64,000 nt of DNA from assembly GCF_018131005.1 (NCBI RefSeq), contig NZ_JAFCJK010000003.1:124001-188000 (forward strand), in the 5' to 3' direction. This document shows, piece after piece, positions 15,771 through 22,460 of the stretch (position 1 is its first letter; every line of letters starts with the position of its first letter). The translations under genes were made by a program, and so were the position numbers. Source of the DNA: Bradyrhizobium lablabi (GTDB lineage: Bacteria > Pseudomonadota > Alphaproteobacteria > Rhizobiales > Xanthobacteraceae). The notes below the pieces were generated by a model that made no database searches, was not told the origin of the DNA, and saw only the letters and a list, made by a program, of their open reading frames with translations.

Positions 15771-16253
15771 TCAGCAAATCTGGAAGCCGCCGCAGCCGCG
15801 CAGGAAGGCGACGAACTTCTGCACGTTCTCGACGTCGAACGGGTAGTCGGTCGAATATGGGCGTCGGGTGCCGTTCCCATCGCAGCCGTTGCACTTGATG
15901 CCGGTGGTCTTCGGATCGCCGGCGCCGCGGTGAGGCACGGGCAACCGCGTGCCGGTGCCGGCGCAGATTGGACACGGCTCGTTCGCCGTCATCTCCTGCG
16001 CCGAGGTGTAGCGGCGCTGGAAGGACAATGTGCGGCCGCTCTCGATCTCTTTCTGCAGGACGTCTGCCAGCTTGATCGCGTCGCGCTTGCCGAGACCGTC
16101 GCCGTCATTGCTCTGCCAATAGGTGCATTTGCTGGTGATCTCCGGCGCAACCTCGCAGCAGTAGCCGGCGAGCGGCCGCCACCACCAAACGTTATTGCGG
16201 AAATACTTGCCTTCCTCGGTGCTCGGCTTCTTGCCGATAACGTCCATGCCCAT
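15771..16253 (-). CDS. DnaJ-type zinc-knuckle protein
   Basis: 160 aa. The C-terminal half holds two CxxCxGxG-like repeats, CPICAGTGTR and CNGCDGNGTR, the pattern of DnaJ zinc fingers and similar small metal-binding proteins. The N-terminal half is aromatic and Cys-rich (YFRNNVWWWRPLAGYCCEVAP). The ATG at 16253 has GGAGG eight bases upstream. A chaperone- or nucleic-acid-associated role is possible; no J domain is present. Confidence 0.75.
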   Translation of the reverse strand: MGMDVIGKKPSTEEGKYFRNNVWWWRPLAGYCCEVAPEITSKCTYWQSNDGDGLGKRDAIKLADVLQKEIESGRTLSFQRRYTSAQEMTANEPCPICAGTGTRLPVPHRGAGDPKTTGIKCNGCDGNGTRRPYSTDYPFDVENVQKFVAFLRGCGGFQIC

Positions 16254-16294
16254 CGTGGTCCCTCCTGTTGAAGCGGGCCGGTGGCCCTGTTGGG

Positions 16295-16328
16295 AAAAAA
16301 CCGGGGCGCCCATTTGCGGCGCGCCCCG
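16295..16328 (-). terminator. Rho-independent terminator
   Basis: Read on the minus strand: an 8-bp stem (16302-16309 with 16321-16328, CGGGGCGC/GCGCCCCG) followed by six T (16295-16300). It lies downstream of the 47-aa gene and could end or attenuate the transcript started at the 17.69 kb promoter, before the downstream accessory genes. Confidence 0.6.
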
Positions 16329-16344
16329 AGTCTTCGGGAGGAAC

Positions 16345-16488
16345 TTAATCGGTTGTTGCCTCGAGCTTCCTAAGCTCAGCCTCGAGCGGCGCGTAATCGT
16401 CAAAGCGGGCGTTGCGCCAACCATCTCGCGATAGCTCGCAAAGCTGGCGGATGATTTCCAGGCGGCGCTTGCGGTCTCTCTTCGTCAT
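16345..16488 (-). CDS. very small basic helical protein
   Basis: 47 aa, starting MTKRDRKRRLEIIRQLCELS and ending in an acidic helix (EAELRKLEATTD). It lies between the DUF932 gene and a terminator. GGAG lies upstream of the ATG at 16488. Function unknown. Confidence 0.55.
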   Translation of the reverse strand: MTKRDRKRRLEIIRQLCELSRDGWRNARFDDYAPLEAELRKLEATTD

Positions 16489-16506
16489 GGTCGTATCTCC
16501 GATGGA

Positions 16507-16533
16507 GGGGCGGCTGATCGGCGCAGCCGCCCC
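16507..16533. other. perfect 10-bp intergenic hairpin
   Basis: GGGGCGGCTG (16507-16516) and its exact complement (16524-16533) with a 7-base loop, located between the DUF932 gene and the 47-aa gene. There is no U tract, so it is more likely an mRNA-stability or processing element than a terminator. Confidence 0.5.
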
Positions 16534-16545
16534 GGTGGGCCGTTG

Positions 16546-17613
16546 TCAGTCCGCCATTTCCATGACGCGGGTCGCGGCCAAGTCGAGCTGATGGCGATCG
16601 GAGGCGTTCGGCAGATCGCGGGCGATCTCGGTGAGGCCTCCGGCATAGCCCCAGGCGGAGCGCGGCGAGCCGTACCAGTCGACGCGCTGCTCGGCCAAGT
16701 CATAGGCCTTGTTCGCGATCGTCTTGGTGATCGCCGGCACCTTCAGCTTGAAGATCGCATCCAGGACGTCATCCTTCGAGGCGCCGATCTGATAGGTGCG
16801 GCAGCGCTCGACCTTCAACTCGTCTTCGTCGGCGGAGGCCTCGGCATACTTCTTGACCTCGACCGTCATCGTCTCGAAGGCCTTCGACGATTGGTCGTGG
16901 CCGATGTGGATGATCTTCGCTTCGGCGATGCCCTGCGCGCCCCAGACGCGATGATTGCCGCACACATACTCATAGAAGAACGTCATGATCGAGAACGAGG
17001 CGTCGCCGACTTCGCTGTTCGACACGAAGAAACCGCGCGACAGTCCGCCGCCCGGGCCGGTCTCGAAAATGCGCCGCTCGTTGTCGACCAGGAACGCGAA
17101 CATATCGCGCTCGCCGAGGTACAGGCCACGGGAGCCATCGAAGGCGGCCGGAGCCGGCTGCCACGGTCCGCGCGCCTCGAGCTCGAGCAGGCGGGCGGTA
17201 ATGTCGGCATTCCAGATGCGCGAGTATTTGTCGGAGGTGACGGCGCGAATGTTGCTCGAGCCCGAGAGGATTTGCAGGGCCTTGTCGTCGGCGACGCGCT
17301 GCAGGCCGTGGTTGAGGCAGTCGGCCGCGATTTCGGTCGGCAGGGTGTTCAGATAGGCCGCCGGCGCCTTCGCGCGGGCCGCCAGCTGGTTGAACGAGTA
17401 GTTGTTCAGCGCGGCGCCTTCGAAGCCGCGGGCGCTCAGAACGAGATCGTCGCCGCGGGCGGAAACGGTCAGGGCGTTCGCCATGATCTCGTTAACGGTT
17501 GCGGAGGTGCGGAAAGAGCGGGCGGCGCGATCCATATCGACCAGCGAAGCGAAGCGCTCGTCGGCCGGACGCGATTCCCACTGGCGATTGGCATTGGTGA
17601 GGGTGGTGGACAT
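16546..17613 (-). CDS. DUF932-family phage/plasmid protein
   Basis: 355 aa. The overall pattern fits the DUF932 phage/plasmid-like family: VSARGDDLVLSARGFEGAALNNYSFNQLAARAKAPAAYLNTLP, then RAVTSDKYSRIWNADI, GLYLGERDMFAFLVDNE, and GFFVSNSEVGDASFSIMTFFYEYVCGNHRVWG. These proteins are common on rhizobial plasmids and phages; their biochemical role is unknown. It is the head gene of the minus-strand operon, behind a promoter bearing the phage operator, so it should be repressed in the lysogen. Confidence 0.85.
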   Translation of the reverse strand: MSTTLTNANRQWESRPADERFASLVDMDRAARSFRTSATVNEIMANALTVSARGDDLVLSARGFEGAALNNYSFNQLAARAKAPAAYLNTLPTEIAADCLNHGLQRVADDKALQILSGSSNIRAVTSDKYSRIWNADITARLLELEARGPWQPAPAAFDGSRGLYLGERDMFAFLVDNERRIFETGPGGGLSRGFFVSNSEVGDASFSIMTFFYEYVCGNHRVWGAQGIAEAKIIHIGHDQSSKAFETMTVEVKKYAEASADEDELKVERCRTYQIGASKDDVLDAIFKLKVPAITKTIANKAYDLAEQRVDWYGSPRSAWGYAGGLTEIARDLPNASDRHQLDLAATRVMEMAD

Positions 17614-17663
17614 CTGGTGGTCTCCCGGTTTGAGGGCGGGGCGGAATGCCCCTCAACAGGAAA

Positions 17664-17693
17664 AGAATAGGCCATTAACAGGATTTCTGTCAA
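17664..17693 (-). promoter_or_regulatory. accessory-operon promoter with operator O5
   Basis: On the minus strand TTGACA (17688-17693) is followed after 18 bases by TATTCT (17664-17669). The operator ACAG-GATTT-CTGT (17678-17690) overlaps the -35 box exactly as at the early-left promoter, which makes co-repression likely. Confidence 0.65.
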
Positions 17694-17735
17694 CACATAT
17701 AAGAGAGAAGACTGAAAAAAAGATCGCAAAATCAA

Positions 17736-17927
17736 CTATTTAGCAGCTAAACCATTCAAATCATGGGCTTTTTTGCCGGAAACTGCCTCGAACGGGGCCA
17801 CGGCTGGCCCGTCATGAGACCAAATCAGGCGTTTCCAGCCCGAAAGATGGGCCGGACCGGCATCAATCCAACCCAGATCAAGCCATGGGCCGATCTCCGC
17901 ATTCCGCACCATGTGAAACAACGGCAT
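17736..17927 (-). CDS. small hypothetical protein, possibly leaderless
   Basis: 63 aa (MPLFHMVRNAEIGPWLDLGWIDAGPAHLSGWKRLIWSHDG). No Shine-Dalgarno is visible. On the minus strand a TTGACA at 17957-17962, overlapping operator O6, with a weak CACAGT 17 bases on, would place the transcript start at about the ATG. The coding case rests on the Trp-rich, non-repetitive composition and the promoter; moderate to low confidence. Confidence 0.4.
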   Translation of the reverse strand: MPLFHMVRNAEIGPWLDLGWIDAGPAHLSGWKRLIWSHDGPAVAPFEAVSGKKAHDLNGLAAK

Positions 17928-17946
17928 GATCAGACTGTGCCGATAA

Positions 17947-17959
17947 ACAGAAATGCTGT
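17947..17959. promoter_or_regulatory. repressor operator O6
   Basis: ACAG-AAATG-CTGT within AAACAGAAATGCTGTCAA, the same core as O1. It sits between the divergent genes at 17736-17927 (minus) and 18001-18543 (plus), so it may control either or both. A half-site CTGTTAA follows about 10 bp downstream. Confidence 0.65.
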
Positions 17960-18000
17960 CAATCGCCTGTTAACCGCCTTTGGTTAAGACTTTGCTCGCC

Positions 18001-18543
18001 ATGGGGAGCAGGGAAAAACTCGTTGGCGTGTATATCGACGCCCTGAAAGGGCGGGCGATCTATGTCCATGCCGCCCCAGGTGGAAAGATCTCGCGCATAG
18101 GCTTTGAGCCCCAAAGGAATTTCGAGCTCGCGCACATATTCTGGTTTGCCAAGCCCTCCCATGCCGAACTTATCGTCATGCGGTGCTGCGCCGACTTCGA
18201 AGCGGTCGGCGCTATGCAGCCTGCCAATGTTGCAGCGGGCGGCTGGATCGATATGCGGCCGATCGACGTGCACGAAAAAATCAAGATCGTCGCCGACCAA
18301 CTCGGCGCGCGATGGCGCAATGAGGCTCAGCTAAAACGCGAAGCTGAAAATGTCGTCGCGGAAATAATTGCCCGCGTCGAGAGCATGCGAAGGACCGGCC
18401 GCCTCGCCGAGATCAATGCCAAGTACAAAGCCTATCGCCTGGCGAAGGTCGCAAAGGGCGAGAAAGCGATCGGCTACCCAGCCTATATGTCGAGGTACAC
18501 CCAGCACCTCGTCGCGCGCGCTGCAGAAGCCGCGCACGCTTGA
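18001..18543 (+). CDS. GIY-YIG/MUG113-like protein (distant)
   Basis: 180 aa. Residues 8-95 follow the plan of the T5orf172/MUG113 branch of GIY-YIG-like domains: VGVYIDALKGRAIYVHAAPGG, K29-ISRIG, AEL with E56, then GGWIDMRPIDVHEKIKIVADQLG. The last block matches the order in the clearer homologue at 45786-46415 (GGDEWF...DVAITAVMAAAHRLG). The C-terminus is a basic helix. Such domains are nuclease-like, but activity is uncertain. The ATG at 18001 is taken; a TTG at 17980 is in frame. Operator O6 lies 41 bp upstream. Confidence 0.6.
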   Translation: MGSREKLVGVYIDALKGRAIYVHAAPGGKISRIGFEPQRNFELAHIFWFAKPSHAELIVMRCCADFEAVGAMQPANVAAGGWIDMRPIDVHEKIKIVADQLGARWRNEAQLKREAENVVAEIIARVESMRRTGRLAEINAKYKAYRLAKVAKGEKAIGYPAYMSRYTQHLVARAAEAAHA

Positions 18544-19103
18544 TCTTTCATCCCCAAAATGATGCCGTGACTGCTCGCGAATCATCGAGAGTGAAAGTTA
18601 AAATCGATTAAGAACCACGCAAAAGGTAATCCGGTGGGTGTCACTTTAGATGTCACTTTGCGCTTTTAACCGGCTGGTACAAAAAAAATATTTGAGCGCG
18701 ATATCAATAGGCTGTAGCCAAAGTGACATACGTGACATCATATTTATTCCTAGGAAATGTCACTCTGTCACTTGACATTCCGAAAGTTGCGCGGCTCCCA
18801 TCGCGGCCGCACCCACGCCTATAACCACGTCTGCCGGCCACAACACGAGGCCGACGGGGAGCGAGCCTCAAGCGAGCGATCCCCACCGACATCTCTCCAA
18901 GACAAAGAAACCAAGACAACAAGCCACACGCCGAGCTGCTGGTAGAGTCCTATGTCTCTCTGGCTTTTGGTGACAGCTATGCTCGCGCGCCTTATGGCGC
19001 TCGCATAGCACCGTTAGCACTTCCTCAACCACACAGCCCACGCCGAGCCGCTTTAAGAGCGGCCGCGCGCTTTTGTTTCACACATGCTTAACGCGAGGCT
19101 TTC
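18544..19103. other. non-coding, AT-rich region with repeats and hairpins
   Basis: No convincing gene in 560 bp. The stretch 18660-18760 is strikingly AT-rich for this genome (an A8 run, ATATTT, CATATTTATTCC) and is flanked by GTGACA-type repeats. Two hairpins follow: an imperfect inverted repeat GCTATGC...GCATAGC at 18976-19009, and GCCGCT/AGCGGC at 19047-19063. The organisation fits a replication origin or partition site; this is inference. Confidence 0.55.
18639..18771. repeat. GTGACA/TGTCAC repeat cluster 2
   Basis: Six exact copies in 133 bp: TGTCAC at 18639 and 18651 (12 bp apart); GTGACA at 18723 and 18732 (9 bp apart); TGTCAC at 18758 and 18766 (8 bp apart). A seventh copy lies at 18970. 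The last four form an inverted pair of pairs around an AT-rich centre (CATATTTATTCCTAGG). Same hexamer as cluster 1 at 10524-10664. Confidence 0.7.
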
Positions 19104-19274
19104 ATGGCCGTGCTCGCCCTTCTGATGGCGCTCGCCGCGATCCTGTGGACCGGCGTCGTCTGCTTCGGCAACAGCATGACGGACGCGCCGAACGCGCCGT
19201 TTCGGGGCGGCGAGACGGTCTGGCTGGTCTGGATCCTCGCCGCGGTCGCGATCGCAGCATGGGCGTTCAGCTGA
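19104..19274 (+). CDS. very small membrane protein
   Basis: 56 aa with two hydrophobic helices (VLALLMALAAILWTGVVCF and VWLVWILAAVAIAAWAF) joined by a short polar loop. GAGG lies five bases before the ATG. The stop overlaps the next ATG (TGATG). Two-helix proteins of this size can act as holins, but this cluster is far from the endolysin gene. Confidence 0.6.
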   Translation: MAVLALLMALAAILWTGVVCFGNSMTDAPNAPFRGGETVWLVWILAAVAIAAWAFS

Positions 19275-19369
19275 TGGACGTCGGACCGCACGCCGGCGGC
19301 GTCATCGCCCTCGTCTACCTCGCCGCGCTCATCGTGATGCTCGTTGGGGTCTACTGGGTGTTCCGGTGA
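19274..19369 (+). CDS. 31-aa single-helix membrane peptide
   Basis: MDVGPHAGG followed by one hydrophobic helix (VIALVYLAALIVMLVGVYWVF). It is translationally coupled at both ends: TGATG with the previous gene and GTGA with the next. Its size alone would hide it from annotation. Confidence 0.5.
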   Translation: MDVGPHAGGVIALVYLAALIVMLVGVYWVFR

Positions 19370-19557
19370 CGGAAAAGCCCGACCTGCTTGTCCGGCTGGC
19401 CGACTTCGACCGTTACGGCCTGACCGCTACCGAGCGGGTCGAGCTACGGGTCGAGGCCTGGCACGAGATCAGCAAGCTCCGCGACGAGCTCAAGAGGGCA
19501 TCACGATGCGCTACGTCGGCCAACGGGGCTCCCACCCCCGCGTCGAAGACAGGTTAA
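19366..19557 (+). CDS. small hypothetical protein
   Basis: 63 aa from a GTG overlapping the previous stop. A charged helical segment (LTATERVELRVEAWHEISKLRDELKRAS) occupies the centre. The last 17 codons overlap the next gene in another frame, so the true C-terminus is uncertain. Confidence 0.5.
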   Translation: MTEKPDLLVRLADFDRYGLTATERVELRVEAWHEISKLRDELKRASRCATSANGAPTPASKTG

Positions 19558-19778
19558 TCATTAGCCTCCTCGATGACGAATGGCGCACCCCGCCAGACGT
19601 CCATCGGATGCTCAACGCAGGCGACGCGCGCGCGGTCGGCTATGCGCTCGAGCGGCTCGCCCGTGAGGGCAAGATCGAGAACAGGCATGAGGCCACCATG
19701 GCACCGCGGTACCGCGACAAGTCGGGTCCGCCGGTGCTCTGCATCAATTATTACCGCAAGCTGCAGAGGCGAAAATGA
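19506..19778 (+). CDS. winged-helix-like small protein
   Basis: 90 aa (MRYVGQRGSHPRVEDRLIISLLDDEW). The pattern LIISLLDDEWRTPPDVHRML...AVGYALERLAREGKIENRH is that of a winged helix: helix, turn, recognition helix, then a wing. AGAGGG precedes the ATG. A transcriptional role is plausible but unproven. Confidence 0.65.
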   Translation: MRYVGQRGSHPRVEDRLIISLLDDEWRTPPDVHRMLNAGDARAVGYALERLAREGKIENRHEATMAPRYRDKSGPPVLCINYYRKLQRRK

Positions 19779-19882
19779 AAATCCAGTTCTTCCCCGACAA
19801 CTACGGCGCCGGCTGTTTCACGGTCATCCTGGTCGGAATCGCCGTGCCGGTGCTGATCGCGCTGGTTCTGGCCTACGTCTGA
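19775..19882 (+). CDS. 35-aa single-helix membrane peptide
   Basis: MKIQFFPDNYGAG, then a hydrophobic helix (FTVILVGIAVPVLIALVLAYV). Coupled to its neighbours by ATGA at the start and TGATG at the end. Function unknown. Confidence 0.5.
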   Translation: MKIQFFPDNYGAGCFTVILVGIAVPVLIALVLAYV

Positions 19883-20040
19883 TGGGCGAGCTCATCGACC
19901 TCGCCGAGCGGCGTAAGGCGCAGCAGCAACAGCATCAGGTCGGAGTGTTCCTGTTTTCTCTCGCGATGCTCATCGCCTGGCTGCAGCTCGGCGCTTCGCT
20001 TGCGAGCATGGTCAAGCATTTCTACCAGTCTCAGGAGTAA
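19882..20040 (+). CDS. small membrane protein
   Basis: 52 aa: a polar N-terminus (MGELIDLAERRKAQQQQHQ) followed by one hydrophobic helix (VGVFLFSLAMLIAWLQLGASL). It is the fourth tiny membrane protein in a 1-kb stretch and overlaps the preceding stop by one base. Confidence 0.55.
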   Translation: MGELIDLAERRKAQQQQHQVGVFLFSLAMLIAWLQLGASLASMVKHFYQSQE

Positions 20041-20042
20041 GT

Positions 20043-20315
20043 ATGCATCGTGTGTATTGTTTTTCGGGTCAGTCGGCATCAGTGCGGGCGCTGCTCGATC
20101 AGGCCGGCCTCGGCACCGAGACCGGCGGCATCCAGGCCGTCAATGAGGCGCGACACCTCGCCGGCCTGAGCGGCGGCACGTTCGCCTATGTCAAAAACCA
20201 CCGCAACTACGTGCCACCGGCGATGCTGGAAATGGTCGCGGCCTGCGGCATGAACGTCATCACACTGTCGGACGAATACGCGCGCGCCAGGGCGCTGCGC
20301 AGGGCGATCGCCTGA
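20043..20315 (+). CDS. hypothetical protein upstream of the ParB-like gene
   Basis: 90 aa (MHRVYCFSGQSASVRALLDQAGLGTETGG ... GMNVITLSDEYARARALRRA). Alpha/beta pattern without a recognisable motif. The stop overlaps the next start by one base, so it probably acts with the ParB-like protein. Confidence 0.65.
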   Translation: MHRVYCFSGQSASVRALLDQAGLGTETGGIQAVNEARHLAGLSGGTFAYVKNHRNYVPPAMLEMVAACGMNVITLSDEYARARALRRAIA

Positions 20316-20923
20316 TGGCCAAGCAGTCCAAGGTGCTGCGCACCGGCGAGCCCGTCATCACCGACGAAGTCCGTAAGGTCTCCGAGCTCTCGGCCGATCC
20401 GCGCAATGCGCGCCGCCACTCGGAAGGCCAGATCGCCCAGATCGTGCAATCGATCGAACGCTTCGGCTTCGTCGAGAAACTGACGATTAGGCCAGATGGC
20501 CAGATCATCGGTGGCCACGCCAGGCTCGAGGCGCTCAAGCGCTATGCCTGGCCAACCGTAGAGTGCCGCGTGGTCTCCGGTCTCACTGAGGCCGGCTATA
20601 AGGCGCTCGGCCTTGCGCTCAACCGAATCCCGGAAAATTCGACGTGGGACGACGACATCCTGCGCGAGATCCTCGGCGAATTGCAGGACGAGGGCGAAGA
20701 CGCGATCGGCCTCGGCTTCTCGCCGAACGAAATCACCAAGCTATTGACCACGCCCGACGAGCTCGAGGTCAGGGAAGTCGAGACCGGTCCGGTCGATGAC
20801 GAATTCTGGATCAGCCTCAGAGGGCCACTTGCGCATCAAGCGCACGTGCTCAAAGCACTGCAAGAGGCGATGAAGCCCTACGCCGGCGTCACCGTCGAGC
20901 AAGGCACGATCAATCTCGGGTAG
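20315..20923 (+). CDS. ParB/sulfiredoxin-like domain protein
   Basis: 202 aa. The N-terminal 100 residues carry the ParB-like fold: VRKVSELSADPRNARRHSEGQIAQIVQSIERFGFVEKLTIRPDGQIIGGHARLEALKRYAW, with the GGHARLEA motif in place of GHRR. Residues after about 130 are Glu-rich and end EQGTINLG. In phages such domains usually precede a DNA methylase or the terminase; ParB-fold proteins bind CTP or act as nucleases. No ParA is encoded nearby, so a true partition role is doubtful. Confidence 0.82.
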   Translation: MAKQSKVLRTGEPVITDEVRKVSELSADPRNARRHSEGQIAQIVQSIERFGFVEKLTIRPDGQIIGGHARLEALKRYAWPTVECRVVSGLTEAGYKALGLALNRIPENSTWDDDILREILGELQDEGEDAIGLGFSPNEITKLLTTPDELEVREVETGPVDDEFWISLRGPLAHQAHVLKALQEAMKPYAGVTVEQGTINLG

Positions 20924-20927
20924 CCAC

Positions 20928-22199
20928 ATGACAGCGACCTTCAACGCCTCGAACAGCCCGATCGCCAACATCGTCCTCTCTCAGGTCATGAAGGCGAAGG
21001 CCGACGTCTCGGCCGCCGATGCGGGCAGCGCCGGCTATTATGCCGTGTTCTTCGTGGTGCAGAAGCAGAACGCCGACGGCTCATGGACCTTCGTGACGGA
21101 GTACAGCCCGGCGACGCTGAACCTGACGCAGGCCCCGACCTCATTCGCCTTCACCTACACGCCACCGTCAGAGGGGACCTATCAGGTTTACATCTCGGTG
21201 CGCAATCCGCAGACCTGGGGCTGGCTGCCGGTCGTGCAGAACACGGTCACCTTCAGCGTCGGCCCGATCCCGGTCGTCAATGGCATCAAGTATTACGTGC
21301 CGATCTCGCCGCCGCCCGACGAAGTCGGCGTCGTGCCACTGATCAAGCAGTTCGACGGCTCGTATCTGCCAAGCGCCTTCAATTGGCAGATGATCCCCGG
21401 CATGAGCGTGGTCGACAACAGCGTGCTCGACCTGACGAAGTGGCGCCGCAAGTTCTGGTCCTTCTACGGCGACCACGCCGATCACCTCAACGACGAGCTG
21501 CAGCGCTACGTCGATAGCGGCGTGGCCTACAACAACGGCGTGTTGCAGCTGACCGCGACGCCGCGGCCGAACACGCAAGGGCACGCGCCGTCGTCCACTG
21601 GCATTCAATACCCGCTGTTCGATAGCGGCATGGTGCGCTCGGTCACCTCGGCGCGGTTCTTCTTTGCGCATCTGCAGCTGGTGATCCCGAAGGCGCTAGG
21701 CATCTGGCCTGCGTGGTGGATCATCCCGGCCGACGGCCGCATCGATCCGAATCCCGAGATGGATATGCTCGAGTTCGTCTACAACGGGCAGAACGAAACC
21801 GCGAACATGATCCATTGCAACTGCTCGGGCAACAAGGCGCTGCTCTGGCACGATGCGAGCTACAATGTGCAGTTTGGCTACTTAAAGCCGAACCCGACGT
21901 TTTATGACGCCGACTACTTCGTCAACCGCGTCGTCGACATATGCTTCCTCTGGTCGGAGGATTCAACGATGACGCTGTATCACGATGGCAATCCGACGGC
22001 GAAATGGTATTTCCCCTGGTTCTACCAGGGCGGCGTTGCCGTGCCGGCCACCGTGATGATCAACCTCGCGATCGGCGGCTCCTGGCCGACCAACGGCTTC
22101 ACCACGCCGGTGCCGACCGCACCGGTGACGGTCAATTTCAATTTCCTGAAGACCTATTCCAAGATCGCGACCGTCTACGGTCCGCCGTCGCCCGTATAA
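20928..22199 (+). CDS. GH16 family glycoside hydrolase
   Basis: 423 aa. Residues 1-115 form an Ig/fibronectin-like beta domain (YYAVFFVVQKQNADGSW; GTYQVYISVRNPQTWGW). Residues about 165-420 match GH16: FWSFYGDHADHLNDELQRY, AWWIIPADGRIDPNPEMDMLEF. The catalytic ExDxxE signature is intact (E277, D279, E282). GH16 enzymes cut beta-1,3 or beta-1,4 glucans and galactans, so it probably degrades capsular or exopolysaccharide. There is no signal peptide, so it would need lysis or virion association for release. A strong terminator follows. Confidence 0.85.
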   Translation: MTATFNASNSPIANIVLSQVMKAKADVSAADAGSAGYYAVFFVVQKQNADGSWTFVTEYSPATLNLTQAPTSFAFTYTPPSEGTYQVYISVRNPQTWGWLPVVQNTVTFSVGPIPVVNGIKYYVPISPPPDEVGVVPLIKQFDGSYLPSAFNWQMIPGMSVVDNSVLDLTKWRRKFWSFYGDHADHLNDELQRYVDSGVAYNNGVLQLTATPRPNTQGHAPSSTGIQYPLFDSGMVRSVTSARFFFAHLQLVIPKALGIWPAWWIIPADGRIDPNPEMDMLEFVYNGQNETANMIHCNCSGNKALLWHDASYNVQFGYLKPNPTFYDADYFVNRVVDICFLWSEDSTMTLYHDGNPTAKWYFPWFYQGGVAVPATVMINLAIGGSWPTNGFTTPVPTAPVTVNFNFLKTYSKIATVYGPPSPV

Positions 22200-22235
22200 A
22201 TTTCCGCTGGTAGTGCGCTCCTGCCGCCGGAAGCA

Positions 22236-22277
22236 GGGACCGGGTCTGTTCTGAAGGGCGGCCCGGTCCCCTTTTTT
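22236..22277 (+). terminator. Rho-independent terminator after GH16
   Basis: A 9-bp stem GGGACCGGG (22236-22244) with CCCGGTCCC (22262-22270), followed by CTTTTTT. It closes the 19.1-22.2 kb plus-strand operon. Confidence 0.85.
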
Positions 22278-22460
22278 CAGATCGCGCAAGCGACCTGCCA
22301 CAGACCAGGTCCCCAGTCTGTGTTGGGGATACCCGCCGCGTAACGCTCACGCCCGCGGCGGCGAATGGCTCGCGCAAACTGCGGCCCGCTTGTTTACGGA
22401 AGTTGACCGCAAGCGGGCCGCTCTTCTCCTCCCCACCTTCGATCGGCAAAGGGGCAGCTG
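22278..22460. other. intergenic region with a long perfect hairpin
   Basis: 183 bp with no gene. It contains a perfect 12-bp stem, GCGGCCCGCTTG (22381-22392) with its complement (22410-22421), and a 17-base loop. No U run follows. It may insulate or stabilise the transcript of the next gene. Confidence 0.5.

Noticed and set aside
10524..18771. GTGACA clusters as a CRISPR array
   Set aside because: The repeats are hexamers with irregular 8-50 bp spacing in both orientations; no spacer-repeat periodicity and no cas genes.
18704..18945. short open frames in the repeat region
   Set aside because: Composition is erratic, there is no ribosome site, and they cover the GTGACA repeats; more likely non-coding.
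20315..20923. true chromosome/plasmid partition ParB
   Set aside because: There is no ParA partner, the GHRR motif is GGHARL, and the C-terminal dimerisation domain is not recognisable; kept as ParB-like only.
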